Source of the DNA: Comamonadaceae bacterium
Lineage (GTDB): Bacteria > Pseudomonadota > Gammaproteobacteria > Burkholderiales > Burkholderiaceae_C
Length of the DNA stretch: 21,776 nucleotides
NCBI GenBank assembly: GCA_947478935.1
Contig: CANJXV010000010.1
Location: 1 to 21,776 of the forward strand
Reading direction: 5' to 3'
A program made the position numbers and the translations under genes. Below the pieces are notes generated by a model, which saw only the letters and a list, made by a program, of their open reading frames with translations, was not told where the DNA came from and ran no database searches. This document shows positions 7,967-15,008 of the stretch, in pieces (the stretch's first letter is position 1; each line of letters opens with the position of its first letter).

Positions 7967-8012
7967 GCGCGCGGCGCGCTATTTACTCAAGTGACCGTCA
8001 GGCGTTGGATAC

Positions 8013-8050
8013 AAAAAAAAGGCCGCAACCTGGATTATTTGGGTGCGGCC
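8013..8050 (-). terminator. Rho-independent terminator straddling the grpE stop codon
   Basis: On the minus strand GGCCGCACCC (8050-8041) pairs with GGTTGCGGCC (8030-8021) with one mismatch, and eight T follow (8020-8013). The grpE TAA sits in the loop, so the ascending arm encodes the last residues of GrpE. Ribosomes finishing grpE would cover the hairpin. It separates the grpE transcript from dnaK, consistent with dnaK having its own promoter. Confidence 0.85.
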
Positions 8051-8592
8051 ACCGTGACCAGCGCCGGGCGCAGCACGCGCTCGGCAATCAAATAGCCTTT
8101 TTGCAGCACCGTGACCACCGTGTTGGCTTCCTGCTCGGCAGGCACCACACTGATGGCCTGGTGGTGGTGCGGGTCAAATTTGGCACCGACCTCCGGGTTG
8201 ATGGCGATGACCTTGTTGCGCTCCAGGGCGGCAATCAGCTGGCGCAGCGTGGCTTGCGCGCCTTCATTGATCTGCGCGGCGGTGGCGTCTTTGATTGCCA
8301 GGCCGGCTTCCAAGCTGTCGGCCACCGGCAACAAGCTCTCTGCAAAGCTTTCCACCGCAAATTTGCGGGCTTTGGTAATTTCGTCTTCGGCGCGGCGGCG
8401 GGCGTTCTCCGCATCGGCCTTGGCGCGCAGGTATTGGTCGGCTAACTCGGCGCTTTTGGCCTGCAAAACGGCCAGCTCGGCCTGGGCGACGGTTAATGGA
8501 TCGGCATCGAAGGCGGGCTCGGCGCCTGCGCCTGGGGCGTGCGCGTCGGGCTGGCCATCGTTGGGAGGGGTGGGGGAGGCGTTGTCGGACAT
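8035..8592 (-). CDS. grpE: Nucleotide exchange factor GrpE
   Basis: GrpE dimers release ADP from DnaK and help reset its cycle. The protein has a disordered Pro/Ala-rich N terminus (1-30), a long helix/coiled coil (about 32-75, with YLRAKADAENARRRAEDE), and the C-terminal beta domain containing FDPHHHQAIS, the GrpE signature region, and ending VLQKGYLIAERVLRPALVTV. With ATG 8592 it has 185 residues, normal for the family. An in-frame ATG at 8637 would add 15 residues, but that ATG is part of the -10 element of a sigma-32-like promoter, so transcription should begin inside that stretch. GGTAAG just before ATG 8592 is a weak ribosome binding site. A terminator overlaps the stop codon. Confidence 0.97.
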   Translation of the reverse strand: MSDNASPTPPNDGQPDAHAPGAGAEPAFDADPLTVAQAELAVLQAKSAELADQYLRAKADAENARRRAEDEITKARKFAVESFAESLLPVADSLEAGLAIKDATAAQINEGAQATLRQLIAALERNKVIAINPEVGAKFDPHHHQAISVVPAEQEANTVVTVLQKGYLIAERVLRPALVTVAAPK

Positions 8593-8633
8593 GTGCTTAC
8601 CAAAAATTCCGTTAATAAAGCGGCGTGCAAAAG

Positions 8634-8661
8634 ACATGGGGTGCCGTAGGCCTATTTCAAG
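8634..8661 (-). promoter_or_regulatory. Sigma-32 heat-shock promoter of grpE
   Basis: On the minus strand CTTGAAA (8661-8655) and CCCCATGT (8641-8634) are separated by 13 bases. Both match the sigma-32 consensus (CTTGAAA, CCCCATnT) perfectly, and the spacing fits. Transcription would start near 8627, about 35 bases before the GrpE ATG at 8592. The ATG inside the -10 box is the false upstream start of grpE. It lies between the FKBP gene and grpE with no clear terminator before it. Confidence 0.85.
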
Positions 8662-8711
8662 GCCATACGGTGGTTTTTTCTATGCCCAAGGCGGCCGGCC
8701 ATGGGGCGTTC

Positions 8712-9059
8712 TCAGACGGACAGCAGTTCGACCTCAAACTTCAGGGTCGCATTGGGCGGTATCACGCCCCCCGCGCCGCGCTTTCCATAGCCCAGCTCGG
8801 GCGGGATGATCAGGGTGCGACAGCCGCCCACCTGCATACCGACCACGCCTTCATCCCAGCCCTGGATCACCATACCGGCACCTAGGCGGAAGCTAAACGG
8901 GTCGCCACGGTCTTTGCTGGAGTCGAACTGCTCGCCTAGTTCGCCGTCCTCAAACAGCCAGCCGGTGTAGTGCACACGTACATGCTGGCCTGCGGCAGCG
9001 GTATCACCGTCGCCCAGCGTTGTGTCTTCGTATTGGAGTCCAGAGGGGCTGGTATGCAT
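8712..9059 (-). CDS. FKBP-type peptidyl-prolyl cis-trans isomerase
   Basis: A single-domain, probably cytoplasmic FKBP of 115 residues with no signal peptide. It catalyses cis-trans isomerisation of Xaa-Pro bonds. The active-site residues of the family are present: Tyr31 in VHYTGW, Phe45-Asp46 in FDSS, Val64-Ile65 and Trp68 in VIQGWDEGV, Tyr91 in LGYG, and Phe108; the loop GAGGVIPPNATL is also diagnostic. The start ATG 9059 has AAGGA six bases upstream. It lies between aroE and grpE on the same strand, so it may be co-transcribed with aroE, unless the weak hairpin at 9084-9112 stops transcription. Its place beside the DnaK-system genes fits a folding role, but no heat-shock promoter is visible before it. 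Confidence 0.96.
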   Translation of the reverse strand: MHTSPSGLQYEDTTLGDGDTAAAGQHVRVHYTGWLFEDGELGEQFDSSKDRGDPFSFRLGAGMVIQGWDEGVVGMQVGGCRTLIIPPELGYGKRGAGGVIPPNATLKFEVELLSV

Positions 9060-9083
9060 GAAAAATCCTTGAAGTGAATAGGT

Positions 9084-9112
9084 AAAAAACGGAGTGCCAG
9101 GTGAGTCCCGGC
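9084..9112 (-). terminator. Weak terminator-like hairpin between aroE and the FKBP gene
   Basis: GCCGGG (9112-9107) can pair with CCTGGC (9101-9096), including one G-U, around a five-base loop. TTTTTT follows, but only after six intervening bases (9089-9084). The offset T run makes it a poor intrinsic terminator; it could equally be chance. Confidence 0.3.
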
Positions 9113-9122
9113 TAAAAAAGGC

Positions 9123-9968
9123 TTACAAACTGCTGCGCACCGCGTGCAATAGGGTTTCAGAAATCGCAGGCATAGACCCAAACCAGGCCGCAAACGCCGG
9201 GCGCGCCTGGTGAAGCAACATGCCCAGGCCTTCCGCAATCGGATTGCCGCGGGCCTGCGCCGCTGCCAGCAGCGGCGTAATGCGAGGCACATACACAATG
9301 TCTGACACCACGGCCTTGGCAGGCAGGTCATCCAAGCGGATGTCTAGGGCCTCCTGTCCGTGCATGCCCAGGCTGGTGGTGTTGACTAGTAGTTGCGCGT
9401 CTTGCAATGAGGCATGGCGCTGGGCCCAGGGCAAGGCTTGTACCACCGCACCGAATTCCTGCGCCAGCACCTGGGCTTTACCGGCATCGCGGTTGCACAG
9501 GCGAATCAGCGGCACGCCCGCATCGATCAGCGCGCACAACACCGCGCGGGATGCGCCACCGGCTCCGAGCACCACGGCAGGGCCTTGTTCGGCCACCCAG
9601 GCAGGCTGGGCTTCACGCAGGCTTTCGATGTAGCCAAAGGCATCGGTATTGGTGCCGAGCAAACTGCCATCGGTCTGCACCAGTACGGTGTTCACCGCAC
9701 CAATGCGTCGGGCAATCGGGTCGATCTGGTCCACGATAGACAGGGCTTGCACTTTGTGCGGGATGGTCAGGTTACAACCGGCAAAACCGAGCACCGGCAG
9801 CGCGCGCAAGGCCCGCTCCAGTTGCGCGGGCTGCACCGCCAAGGGCACATAGGCACCGCGCAGGCCGCAGTGGGCGATCCAGTGGCCATGGATCAGCGGC
9901 GAGCGCGAATGCGCCACCGGCCAGCCCATGACGCCGGCCAGCACAAAAGGCTGGGCGTGCTCACTCAC
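9123..9968 (-). CDS. aroE: Shikimate dehydrogenase (NADP-dependent), AroE
   Basis: AroE reduces 3-dehydroshikimate to shikimate with NADPH in the common aromatic pathway. The substrate-binding half has GWPVAHSRSPLIH (15-27) and NLTIPHK with catalytic Lys72. Asp109 in GTNTDAFGY is the second catalytic residue. The nucleotide-binding half has VLGAGGASRAV. At 281 residues the length is normal. I chose GTG 9968, four bases after the rpoD stop; a longer frame reaching 10067 would overlap the sigma-factor region 4 code and adds residues unlike any AroE. Tight spacing suggests read-through from rpoD, an unusual pairing that I infer from distance alone. Confidence 0.95.
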   Translation of the reverse strand: MSEHAQPFVLAGVMGWPVAHSRSPLIHGHWIAHCGLRGAYVPLAVQPAQLERALRALPVLGFAGCNLTIPHKVQALSIVDQIDPIARRIGAVNTVLVQTDGSLLGTNTDAFGYIESLREAQPAWVAEQGPAVVLGAGGASRAVLCALIDAGVPLIRLCNRDAGKAQVLAQEFGAVVQALPWAQRHASLQDAQLLVNTTSLGMHGQEALDIRLDDLPAKAVVSDIVYVPRITPLLAAAQARGNPIAEGLGMLLHQARPAFAAWFGSMPAISETLLHAVRSSL

Positions 9969-9972
9969 CGTT

Positions 9973-12867
9973 TTACAAGGTGTCGGTGAAGCTGCGCAGT
10001 TTGTCGCTGCGACTGGGGTGCTTGAGCTTGCGCAGCGCCTTGGCTTCGATTTGACGTATGCGCTCACGCGTCACGTCAAATTGTTTGCCCACCTCTTCCA
10101 GCGTGTGGTCGCTGGCCATTTCGATACCAAAGCGCATGCGCAGCACTTTGGCTTCGCGCGGCGTAAGGCTGTCCAAAATGTCTTTCACCACATCGCGCAA
10201 ACCGGCTTGTATGGCCGCTTCCATTGGGGCCGTGTTGGCGCCGTCTTCGATGAAGTCACCCAGGTGGCTGTCGTCATCGTCGCCAATCGGTGTTTCCATG
10301 GAAATCGGCTCTTTGGCGATCTTCATGATCTTGCGGATTTTGTCTTCCGGTATCTCCATGCGCTCTGCAAGCACCGATGCATCGGGCTCGAAGCCAAACT
10401 CTTGCAAATGCTGGCGGCTGATGCGGTTCATCTTGTTGATGGTCTCGATCATGTGCACCGGTATGCGGATGGTGCGTGCCTGGTCGGCAATCGATCGGGT
10501 AATGGCTTGGCGGATCCACCAGGTCGCATAGGTCGAGAACTTATAACCGCGACGGTATTCAAACTTGTCCACGGCTTTCATCAAACCGATGTTGCCTTCT
10601 TGGATCAAATCCAGGAACTGCAAACCACGGTTGGTGTATTTCTTGGCTATCGAAATCACCAAGCGCAAATTAGCTTCTATCATTTCGCGCTTGGCCGAGC
10701 GGCTGGAAGCCTCGCCCTGGTTCATGCGCTTGTTGATGTCTTTAAGCTGATCCAGGGGCACCACAACCCGGTCTTGCAAGTCATTCAAGCGCTGCTGGAT
10801 TTCCTGCACCGGCGGAATATTGCGCGCCATCACCGCACTGTAGGGCTTACCGGCAGCGGCTTGTTTTTCGATCCACTTCACGTTGAGCAAATTGCTGGCA
10901 ACTTTGTTGCCATGTTTGTCGCGGCCACTGAATTCAGCGATGAAATGGTCTTGGCTGTAGCCGCATTTATCCACAATGATGCGGCGTAGCTCGCGCTCTT
11001 TCTTGCGGATTTCATCTACCTGGCCACGCACCATATCGCACAGCTTTTCAATGGCTTTGGCCGTGAAGCGGATGGTCATCAACTCTTCACTCAATAGCTT
11101 TTGCGCCTTTGAATAGGCGGGTGAGCCATAGCCTTCTTTCATCAAATGCTTACGCATTACGCCGTCGAGTTCACGCAGGCGGTCAAATCGGATCAGCGCT
11201 TCGCGCTTGAGCTCTTCCAGCTTTTTAGTCAGGGCCTTGGAGCCGCCTTTGCCGTCGTCGTCGTCATCGGCGTCGAACTCATCAAAGTCTTCCTCTGCCA
11301 CATAGTCATCAGCCTCATTAGGGTTGGAAAAACCGTCCACGATGGTAGTGATAACCACTTTGTCTTCGCGGATTTCCTCGCCAAGACGCAATATTTCTTC
11401 GATGGACGCAGGCGATCCCGAGATCGCTTCCATCATCGCCATCAACCCGCCTTCAATGCGCTTGGCAATTTCAATTTCGCCTTCGCGGGTCAGCAACTCG
11501 ACGGTGCCCATTTCGCGCATGTACATGCGCACTGGGTCGGTGGTGCGGCCAAACTCACTGTCCACGGTGGACAGTGCCGCTTCGGCTTCTTCTTCTGCCT
11601 CGGCCTCGGTGGCCGCCGTGGCCACATTGTTGTTGAGCAACAGGGTCTCGGTATCAGGGGTTTGCTCATAGACGGCAACGCCCATGTCATTGAGCATCGA
11701 GATCACCACTTCCAGCGTCTCGGTCTCTACCAGTTTGCCGGGCAAGTGGTCAGAAATTTCGCCATGCGTCAGGTAGCCGCGCGTGCGGCCTAGCTTCACC
11801 ATTTCGATAAACGCCAGACGGTGTTTGACTTTTTCTTCTTCGGAAAGAATAGTTTGTTCCAGACCAAATTCTTTCATCAGCGCGCGGGCTTTTGCCTGGC
11901 TAATCTTCATACGCAGCGGCTTGACTTTTTCGCCGCTGTCCACCGCTACCGGCTCGGCTTCCAACTCCGCTTCGATATCGGACAAATCGGCATCGTCGCC
12001 ATCGCCTAATGCGCCCTTGCCCTTGGCTTTCACCTTGGATGCAGGTTTTGCTGCGGGCTTGGCCGGTGCTTTTACCGGAGCGGTGGCAACGGTCTTTTTC
12101 GGATCCGCTTTGGCCGCAACGGCCTTTGCCTTGACTGCCAGCTTTGGCGCTTCTTTAACTGGCTTTGCCGCCACTGCGGCAGATTTGTTGACTTCAGGTT
12201 GGGGGGCTGCTTTGCCAGTTTTTACTGCCGATGGAACGCTGGATTTTTTGGATGTGGTGACAGGCACAGGGGAACTAACTTTGGGCATGGATTTTTTGGG
12301 TACCGCCTTGGACACCGCTACCGGTGTCTCTTTGGCTTTGACTTTAAGAGGCTTTTTAAGTGGCGCAGCGTTGTTCGCTTTCGCCGATACGGTCGGTTTG
12401 GAAGCTTTGATGGTTTTACTGTTTGCCTTTGCTGGGATTTTATTACTTACTTTTTTGTTGATTGTTGCATTATTTTTTTCGGTCAATTTGACCGCCACTG
12501 CTTTTTTGGCCGGTGCTATTTGTTTTTTCACTGCCACCACTTTTTTCGGGCTAGGCTTGACGCTGCTTTTTGCGCTTGCCGGTGCTTTGCTTGAGGCAGC
12601 TTTTGCCTTACTTGGCACTACCGCTTTTTTGGCTGGCACTGAGACTGCTTTAGTTTTGACCGCGCCTTTTGCAACGGGCTTAGGCGCGGTTTTAGCCACA
12701 GGCTTGGCTGCGGCCCTGACGACGGCTTTAGCGGGTTTAGCCATCGCTTTTTTAGCTGCTACTGGTTTGGCTTTGGATGCTGGCGTTTTTTTCACGGCCA
12801 CGGCTTTTTTTGCCACAGGTTTTTTGGCAGCAGGCTTGGACGCTTTTTTGTTTTTTAGTGTAGGCAT
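9973..12867 (-). CDS. rpoD: RNA polymerase primary sigma factor RpoD (sigma-70) with very long Lys/Ala-rich N-terminal extension
   Basis: This is the housekeeping sigma factor. Region 1.1 lies at about residues 325-400 (GRTRGYLTHGEISDHLPG), region 1.2 at about 443-475 (DPVRMYMREMGTVELLTREGE is split here as DPVRMYMREMG then VELLTREGE), and a non-conserved region with an acidic DDDDD run at about 476-715. Region 2 is at about 720-795 (NLRLVISIAKKY, FSTYATWWIRQAI). Region 3 is at 800-875. Region 4, with the -35 helix-turn-helix, is at about 890-955 (TLEEVGKQFDVTRERIRQIE). The total of 964 residues is far above the 613 of E. coli. Residues 1-290 are a low-complexity K/A/P/V tract with no Asp or Glu before residue 130, followed by an acidic linker (289-310). 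ATG 12867 has GAAGG seven bases upstream. It follows dnaG, as in the classical macromolecular synthesis operon. Confidence 0.98.
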   Translation of the reverse strand: MPTLKNKKASKPAAKKPVAKKAVAVKKTPASKAKPVAAKKAMAKPAKAVVRAAAKPVAKTAPKPVAKGAVKTKAVSVPAKKAVVPSKAKAASSKAPASAKSSVKPSPKKVVAVKKQIAPAKKAVAVKLTEKNNATINKKVSNKIPAKANSKTIKASKPTVSAKANNAAPLKKPLKVKAKETPVAVSKAVPKKSMPKVSSPVPVTTSKKSSVPSAVKTGKAAPQPEVNKSAAVAAKPVKEAPKLAVKAKAVAAKADPKKTVATAPVKAPAKPAAKPASKVKAKGKGALGDGDDADLSDIEAELEAEPVAVDSGEKVKPLRMKISQAKARALMKEFGLEQTILSEEEKVKHRLAFIEMVKLGRTRGYLTHGEISDHLPGKLVETETLEVVISMLNDMGVAVYEQTPDTETLLLNNNVATAATEAEAEEEAEAALSTVDSEFGRTTDPVRMYMREMGTVELLTREGEIEIAKRIEGGLMAMMEAISGSPASIEEILRLGEEIREDKVVITTIVDGFSNPNEADDYVAEEDFDEFDADDDDDGKGGSKALTKKLEELKREALIRFDRLRELDGVMRKHLMKEGYGSPAYSKAQKLLSEELMTIRFTAKAIEKLCDMVRGQVDEIRKKERELRRIIVDKCGYSQDHFIAEFSGRDKHGNKVASNLLNVKWIEKQAAAGKPYSAVMARNIPPVQEIQQRLNDLQDRVVVPLDQLKDINKRMNQGEASSRSAKREMIEANLRLVISIAKKYTNRGLQFLDLIQEGNIGLMKAVDKFEYRRGYKFSTYATWWIRQAITRSIADQARTIRIPVHMIETINKMNRISRQHLQEFGFEPDASVLAERMEIPEDKIRKIMKIAKEPISMETPIGDDDDSHLGDFIEDGANTAPMEAAIQAGLRDVVKDILDSLTPREAKVLRMRFGIEMASDHTLEEVGKQFDVTRERIRQIEAKALRKLKHPSRSDKLRSFTDTL
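11998..12867 (-). repeat. Low-complexity Lys/Ala/Pro coding tract (histone-H1-like) in rpoD
   Basis: The first 290 codons of rpoD encode degenerate AKKA/PAKK/KPVAK units. In the first 60 residues 18 are Lys and 18 are Ala. The coding strand holds about 14 runs of six or seven A, for example at 12473-12479, 12786-12792 and 12805-12811 (T on the plus strand). A more AT-rich part at about 12420-12490 encodes Asn/Ile/Lys-rich sequence. The repeat units are not exact, so this is compositional rather than a tandem array. Confidence 0.85.
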
Positions 12868-13090
12868 GGTTCAACCTTCAGTGATGAAGAGGATCGGATG
12901 GCGGCATCAACAAAGCCATGCACTTGCAGACAAGCGAAGGCCTATAAAAGAAAAGATGGGAACGTTGGGGGCAAGCTGTGCGGGCGAACATTTGGGTTGC
13001 AGCCCTTGCGGTCGGATGGCCTGGGTGATCGGTGTCACTGCGTGGCCGGTGCCGGAGGTACTGCTGTCGCGCTTGCCGGAAAAAAAATGG

Positions 13091-13099
13091 ATTATACCA
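13091..13099 (-). promoter_or_regulatory. Extended -10 promoter element for rpoD at the end of dnaG
   Basis: On the minus strand TGGTATAAT (13099-13091) is a perfect extended -10 (TGnTATAAT). The dnaG stop codon TAA is inside it. No good -35 is found at 16-18 bases upstream, as is acceptable for extended -10 promoters. Transcription would start near 13084 and give rpoD a leader of about 217 bases. A run of eight T follows at the likely start site. Activity is inferred. Confidence 0.5.
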
Positions 13100-14981
13100 A
13101 TTTTACCGATTCCAATTCTTCAATCAGCGCTTTTTTGCGTGTTTCTAAGGTCCTATAACGCTGGCGCACCTCAGGATCGGCCACTTGTGTGGCAATCTCG
13201 GTCATATGGGCGGTCAGCCGGTCAATGGACAGGCGCTTGAGCACATCGCGCAAATCCAGTGCGGCTTCCTCGCTGTGTTCCGAGGGCACAGTGGCCCCGC
13301 CCATCAGGCGCAGTGCGAGGTCTTCAAAATCCTGCCCGGCCAATTCGCCGCGCAGCGCGGTCCAGTTCAGGGGGCCGTGTTCATGCAGCTGGCTTTCCAG
13401 CCAGACAAAGAGCTGCGCCAGCGGGGCTGGTTGTTCGCACAGCATGGTCTGGTCTTCGTTGGACAGGTCGGCCCACAAATGGCTTTGCGCCAGCAAGATG
13501 CGCGCGGCGTGCTCGGCACGACTGGCCGGTTGGGCGCGCAAACCTGGCCGGATCAAGCTGCGGCCTTGCGCTCCATAAGGGTTCCAAGTCCGGACCCCCG
13601 GCGCCGCGTTGTCCTGGTTAGCGCGTGCTTTGGCGTTTTTTTCTGGCTTGCGCGCTGTGCCGCCCGCATAGCCATGGCCGGGCAGCCATAGCTGGGAGAG
13701 CTCGCGCGCGTTGAGCTGCACTAAGTCGGCGATTTCGCTGAGCAATTGCAGCTTGAGCGCACCTTCGGGAAGCGCACTCCACAATGGCTTGGCGTTGCTG
13801 GACATGTGGGCGCGGCCTTCGGCACTGTGTAGTTCGCAGCCTTCGCTCGCAGCCTCCACCAAAAAGCGGCTGAGCGGCGTTGCCGTGGCCACCGCCTGCG
13901 CGAAGGCCTCGCTGCCGTGGGCGCGGATAAAGCTGTCGGGGTCGTGTTCTTCTGGCAGAAACAAAAATTTAATGCTGCGCACATCGCTGGCATAGGCCAG
14001 GGCGCCGTCCAGCGCTTTGCGCGCTGCGCGTCGCCCTGCGCTGTCGCCGTCAAAGCTAAATACCACGGCGTCGGTAAATCGGAATAGCTTTTGCACATGG
14101 TCGGGTGTGCAAGCGGTGCCCAGGGTGGCGACCGCATTGGGAAAGCCCAGCTGCGCTAGCGCCACCACGTCCATATAGCCTTCAGTCACCAGCGCGTAGC
14201 CTTTTTCACGCAAGTGGGCGCGCGCTTCAAATAGGCCGTAGAGCTCGCGCCCTTTGCTAAATACCGCGGTTTCTGGCGAATTGAGGTATTTGGGCTTTTC
14301 ATCGCCCAGCACGCGACCGCCAAAGCCTATGCACTCGCCTTTGATATTACGTATGGGGAACATCACCCGGTCGCGAAAGCGGTCGTAGCGTTTTTCTTCG
14401 CCGCCTTCTTCGGCATTGCTGATGACCAGGCCGCTTTCCACCAGCAGTGGGTCGTCGTACTGTGGGAATACGCTGGCCAGGCTGCGCCAGCCCTCGGGCG
14501 CGTAGCCCAGTCCGAAGCGTTTGGCCACTTCGCCCGATAGGCCTCGCCCTTTTAGGTATGTCACCGCGCGCGGCGCGTCTTTGAGCTGGCGGCGGTAGGC
14601 CTCACCGGCTTTTTCCAGCACGCTGGTGAGCGTGTGCTGCTTTTCTTTTTGCTCCTGGGCGCGGGCCCGGTCTTGCGGTGAGGCGTCTTCTTGCGGCACT
14701 TGCATGCCAAATTGTTGTGCCAGGTCCTGCACCGCTTCCACGAAAGTCATGCCGGCATGGTCCATCAAAAAGCCGATGGCATTGCCGTTTTTTCCGCAAC
14801 CAAAGCAATGGAAAAACTGCTTGCTGGGGCTGACCGAGAAAGAGGGGGATTTTTCGCCGTGAAACGGGCATAAGCCCATGAAATTGGCGCCGCCTTTTTT
14901 AAGTTGCACATAGCGCCCGACGATGTCCACAATGTCGGCGCGGGCCAACAATTCCTGGATAAAAGTCTGGGGGATTGCCAT
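13092..14981 (-). CDS. dnaG: DNA primase DnaG
   Basis: DnaG makes the RNA primers for chromosome replication. The N-terminal CHC2 zinc finger has Cys38, His41, Cys59 and Cys62 (CPFHGEKSP and FHCFGCG). The RNA polymerase core and TOPRIM domain follow, with Glu267 in VTEGYMD, Asp311 and Asp313 in FDGDSAG, and DPD at 347-349 as metal ligands. The C-terminal DnaB-helicase-binding region (about 480-629) is less conserved. The length of 629 is normal. The start ATG 14981 is 28 bases beyond the ggt stop, so ggt and dnaG may be co-transcribed. rpsU, which often precedes dnaG, is not next to it here. Confidence 0.98.
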   Translation of the reverse strand: MAIPQTFIQELLARADIVDIVGRYVQLKKGGANFMGLCPFHGEKSPSFSVSPSKQFFHCFGCGKNGNAIGFLMDHAGMTFVEAVQDLAQQFGMQVPQEDASPQDRARAQEQKEKQHTLTSVLEKAGEAYRRQLKDAPRAVTYLKGRGLSGEVAKRFGLGYAPEGWRSLASVFPQYDDPLLVESGLVISNAEEGGEEKRYDRFRDRVMFPIRNIKGECIGFGGRVLGDEKPKYLNSPETAVFSKGRELYGLFEARAHLREKGYALVTEGYMDVVALAQLGFPNAVATLGTACTPDHVQKLFRFTDAVVFSFDGDSAGRRAARKALDGALAYASDVRSIKFLFLPEEHDPDSFIRAHGSEAFAQAVATATPLSRFLVEAASEGCELHSAEGRAHMSSNAKPLWSALPEGALKLQLLSEIADLVQLNARELSQLWLPGHGYAGGTARKPEKNAKARANQDNAAPGVRTWNPYGAQGRSLIRPGLRAQPASRAEHAARILLAQSHLWADLSNEDQTMLCEQPAPLAQLFVWLESQLHEHGPLNWTALRGELAGQDFEDLALRLMGGATVPSEHSEEAALDLRDVLKRLSIDRLTAHMTEIATQVADPEVRQRYRTLETRKKALIEELESVKLV

Positions 14982-15008
14982 CGAGAGATTGTAGGAGTGG
15001 GGCTAGGC

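Noticed and set aside
7561..8445. 294-codon plus-strand frame across the dnaK-grpE junction
   Set aside because: It runs opposite dnaK, a terminator and grpE, and has no recognisable domain.
9969..10067. Upstream extension of aroE by 33 codons
   Set aside because: It overlaps the highly conserved region 4 code of rpoD, and the residues are unlike the N terminus of shikimate dehydrogenases.
12000..12860. Tandem repeat array or CRISPR-like structure in rpoD
   Set aside because: The AKKA-type units vary in length and sequence, with no regular repeat-spacer period.
12868..13090. Possible gene or structured RNA in the dnaG-rpoD spacer
   Set aside because: Short frames there have no ribosome binding sites, and I could not find a stable hairpin or known riboswitch pattern by eye.
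11783..13240. 485-codon plus-strand frame rich in Leu/Phe/Ala, looking like a membrane protein
   Set aside because: It is the complement of the Lys/Ala tract of rpoD (AAA read as TTT), so the hydrophobicity is an artefact.
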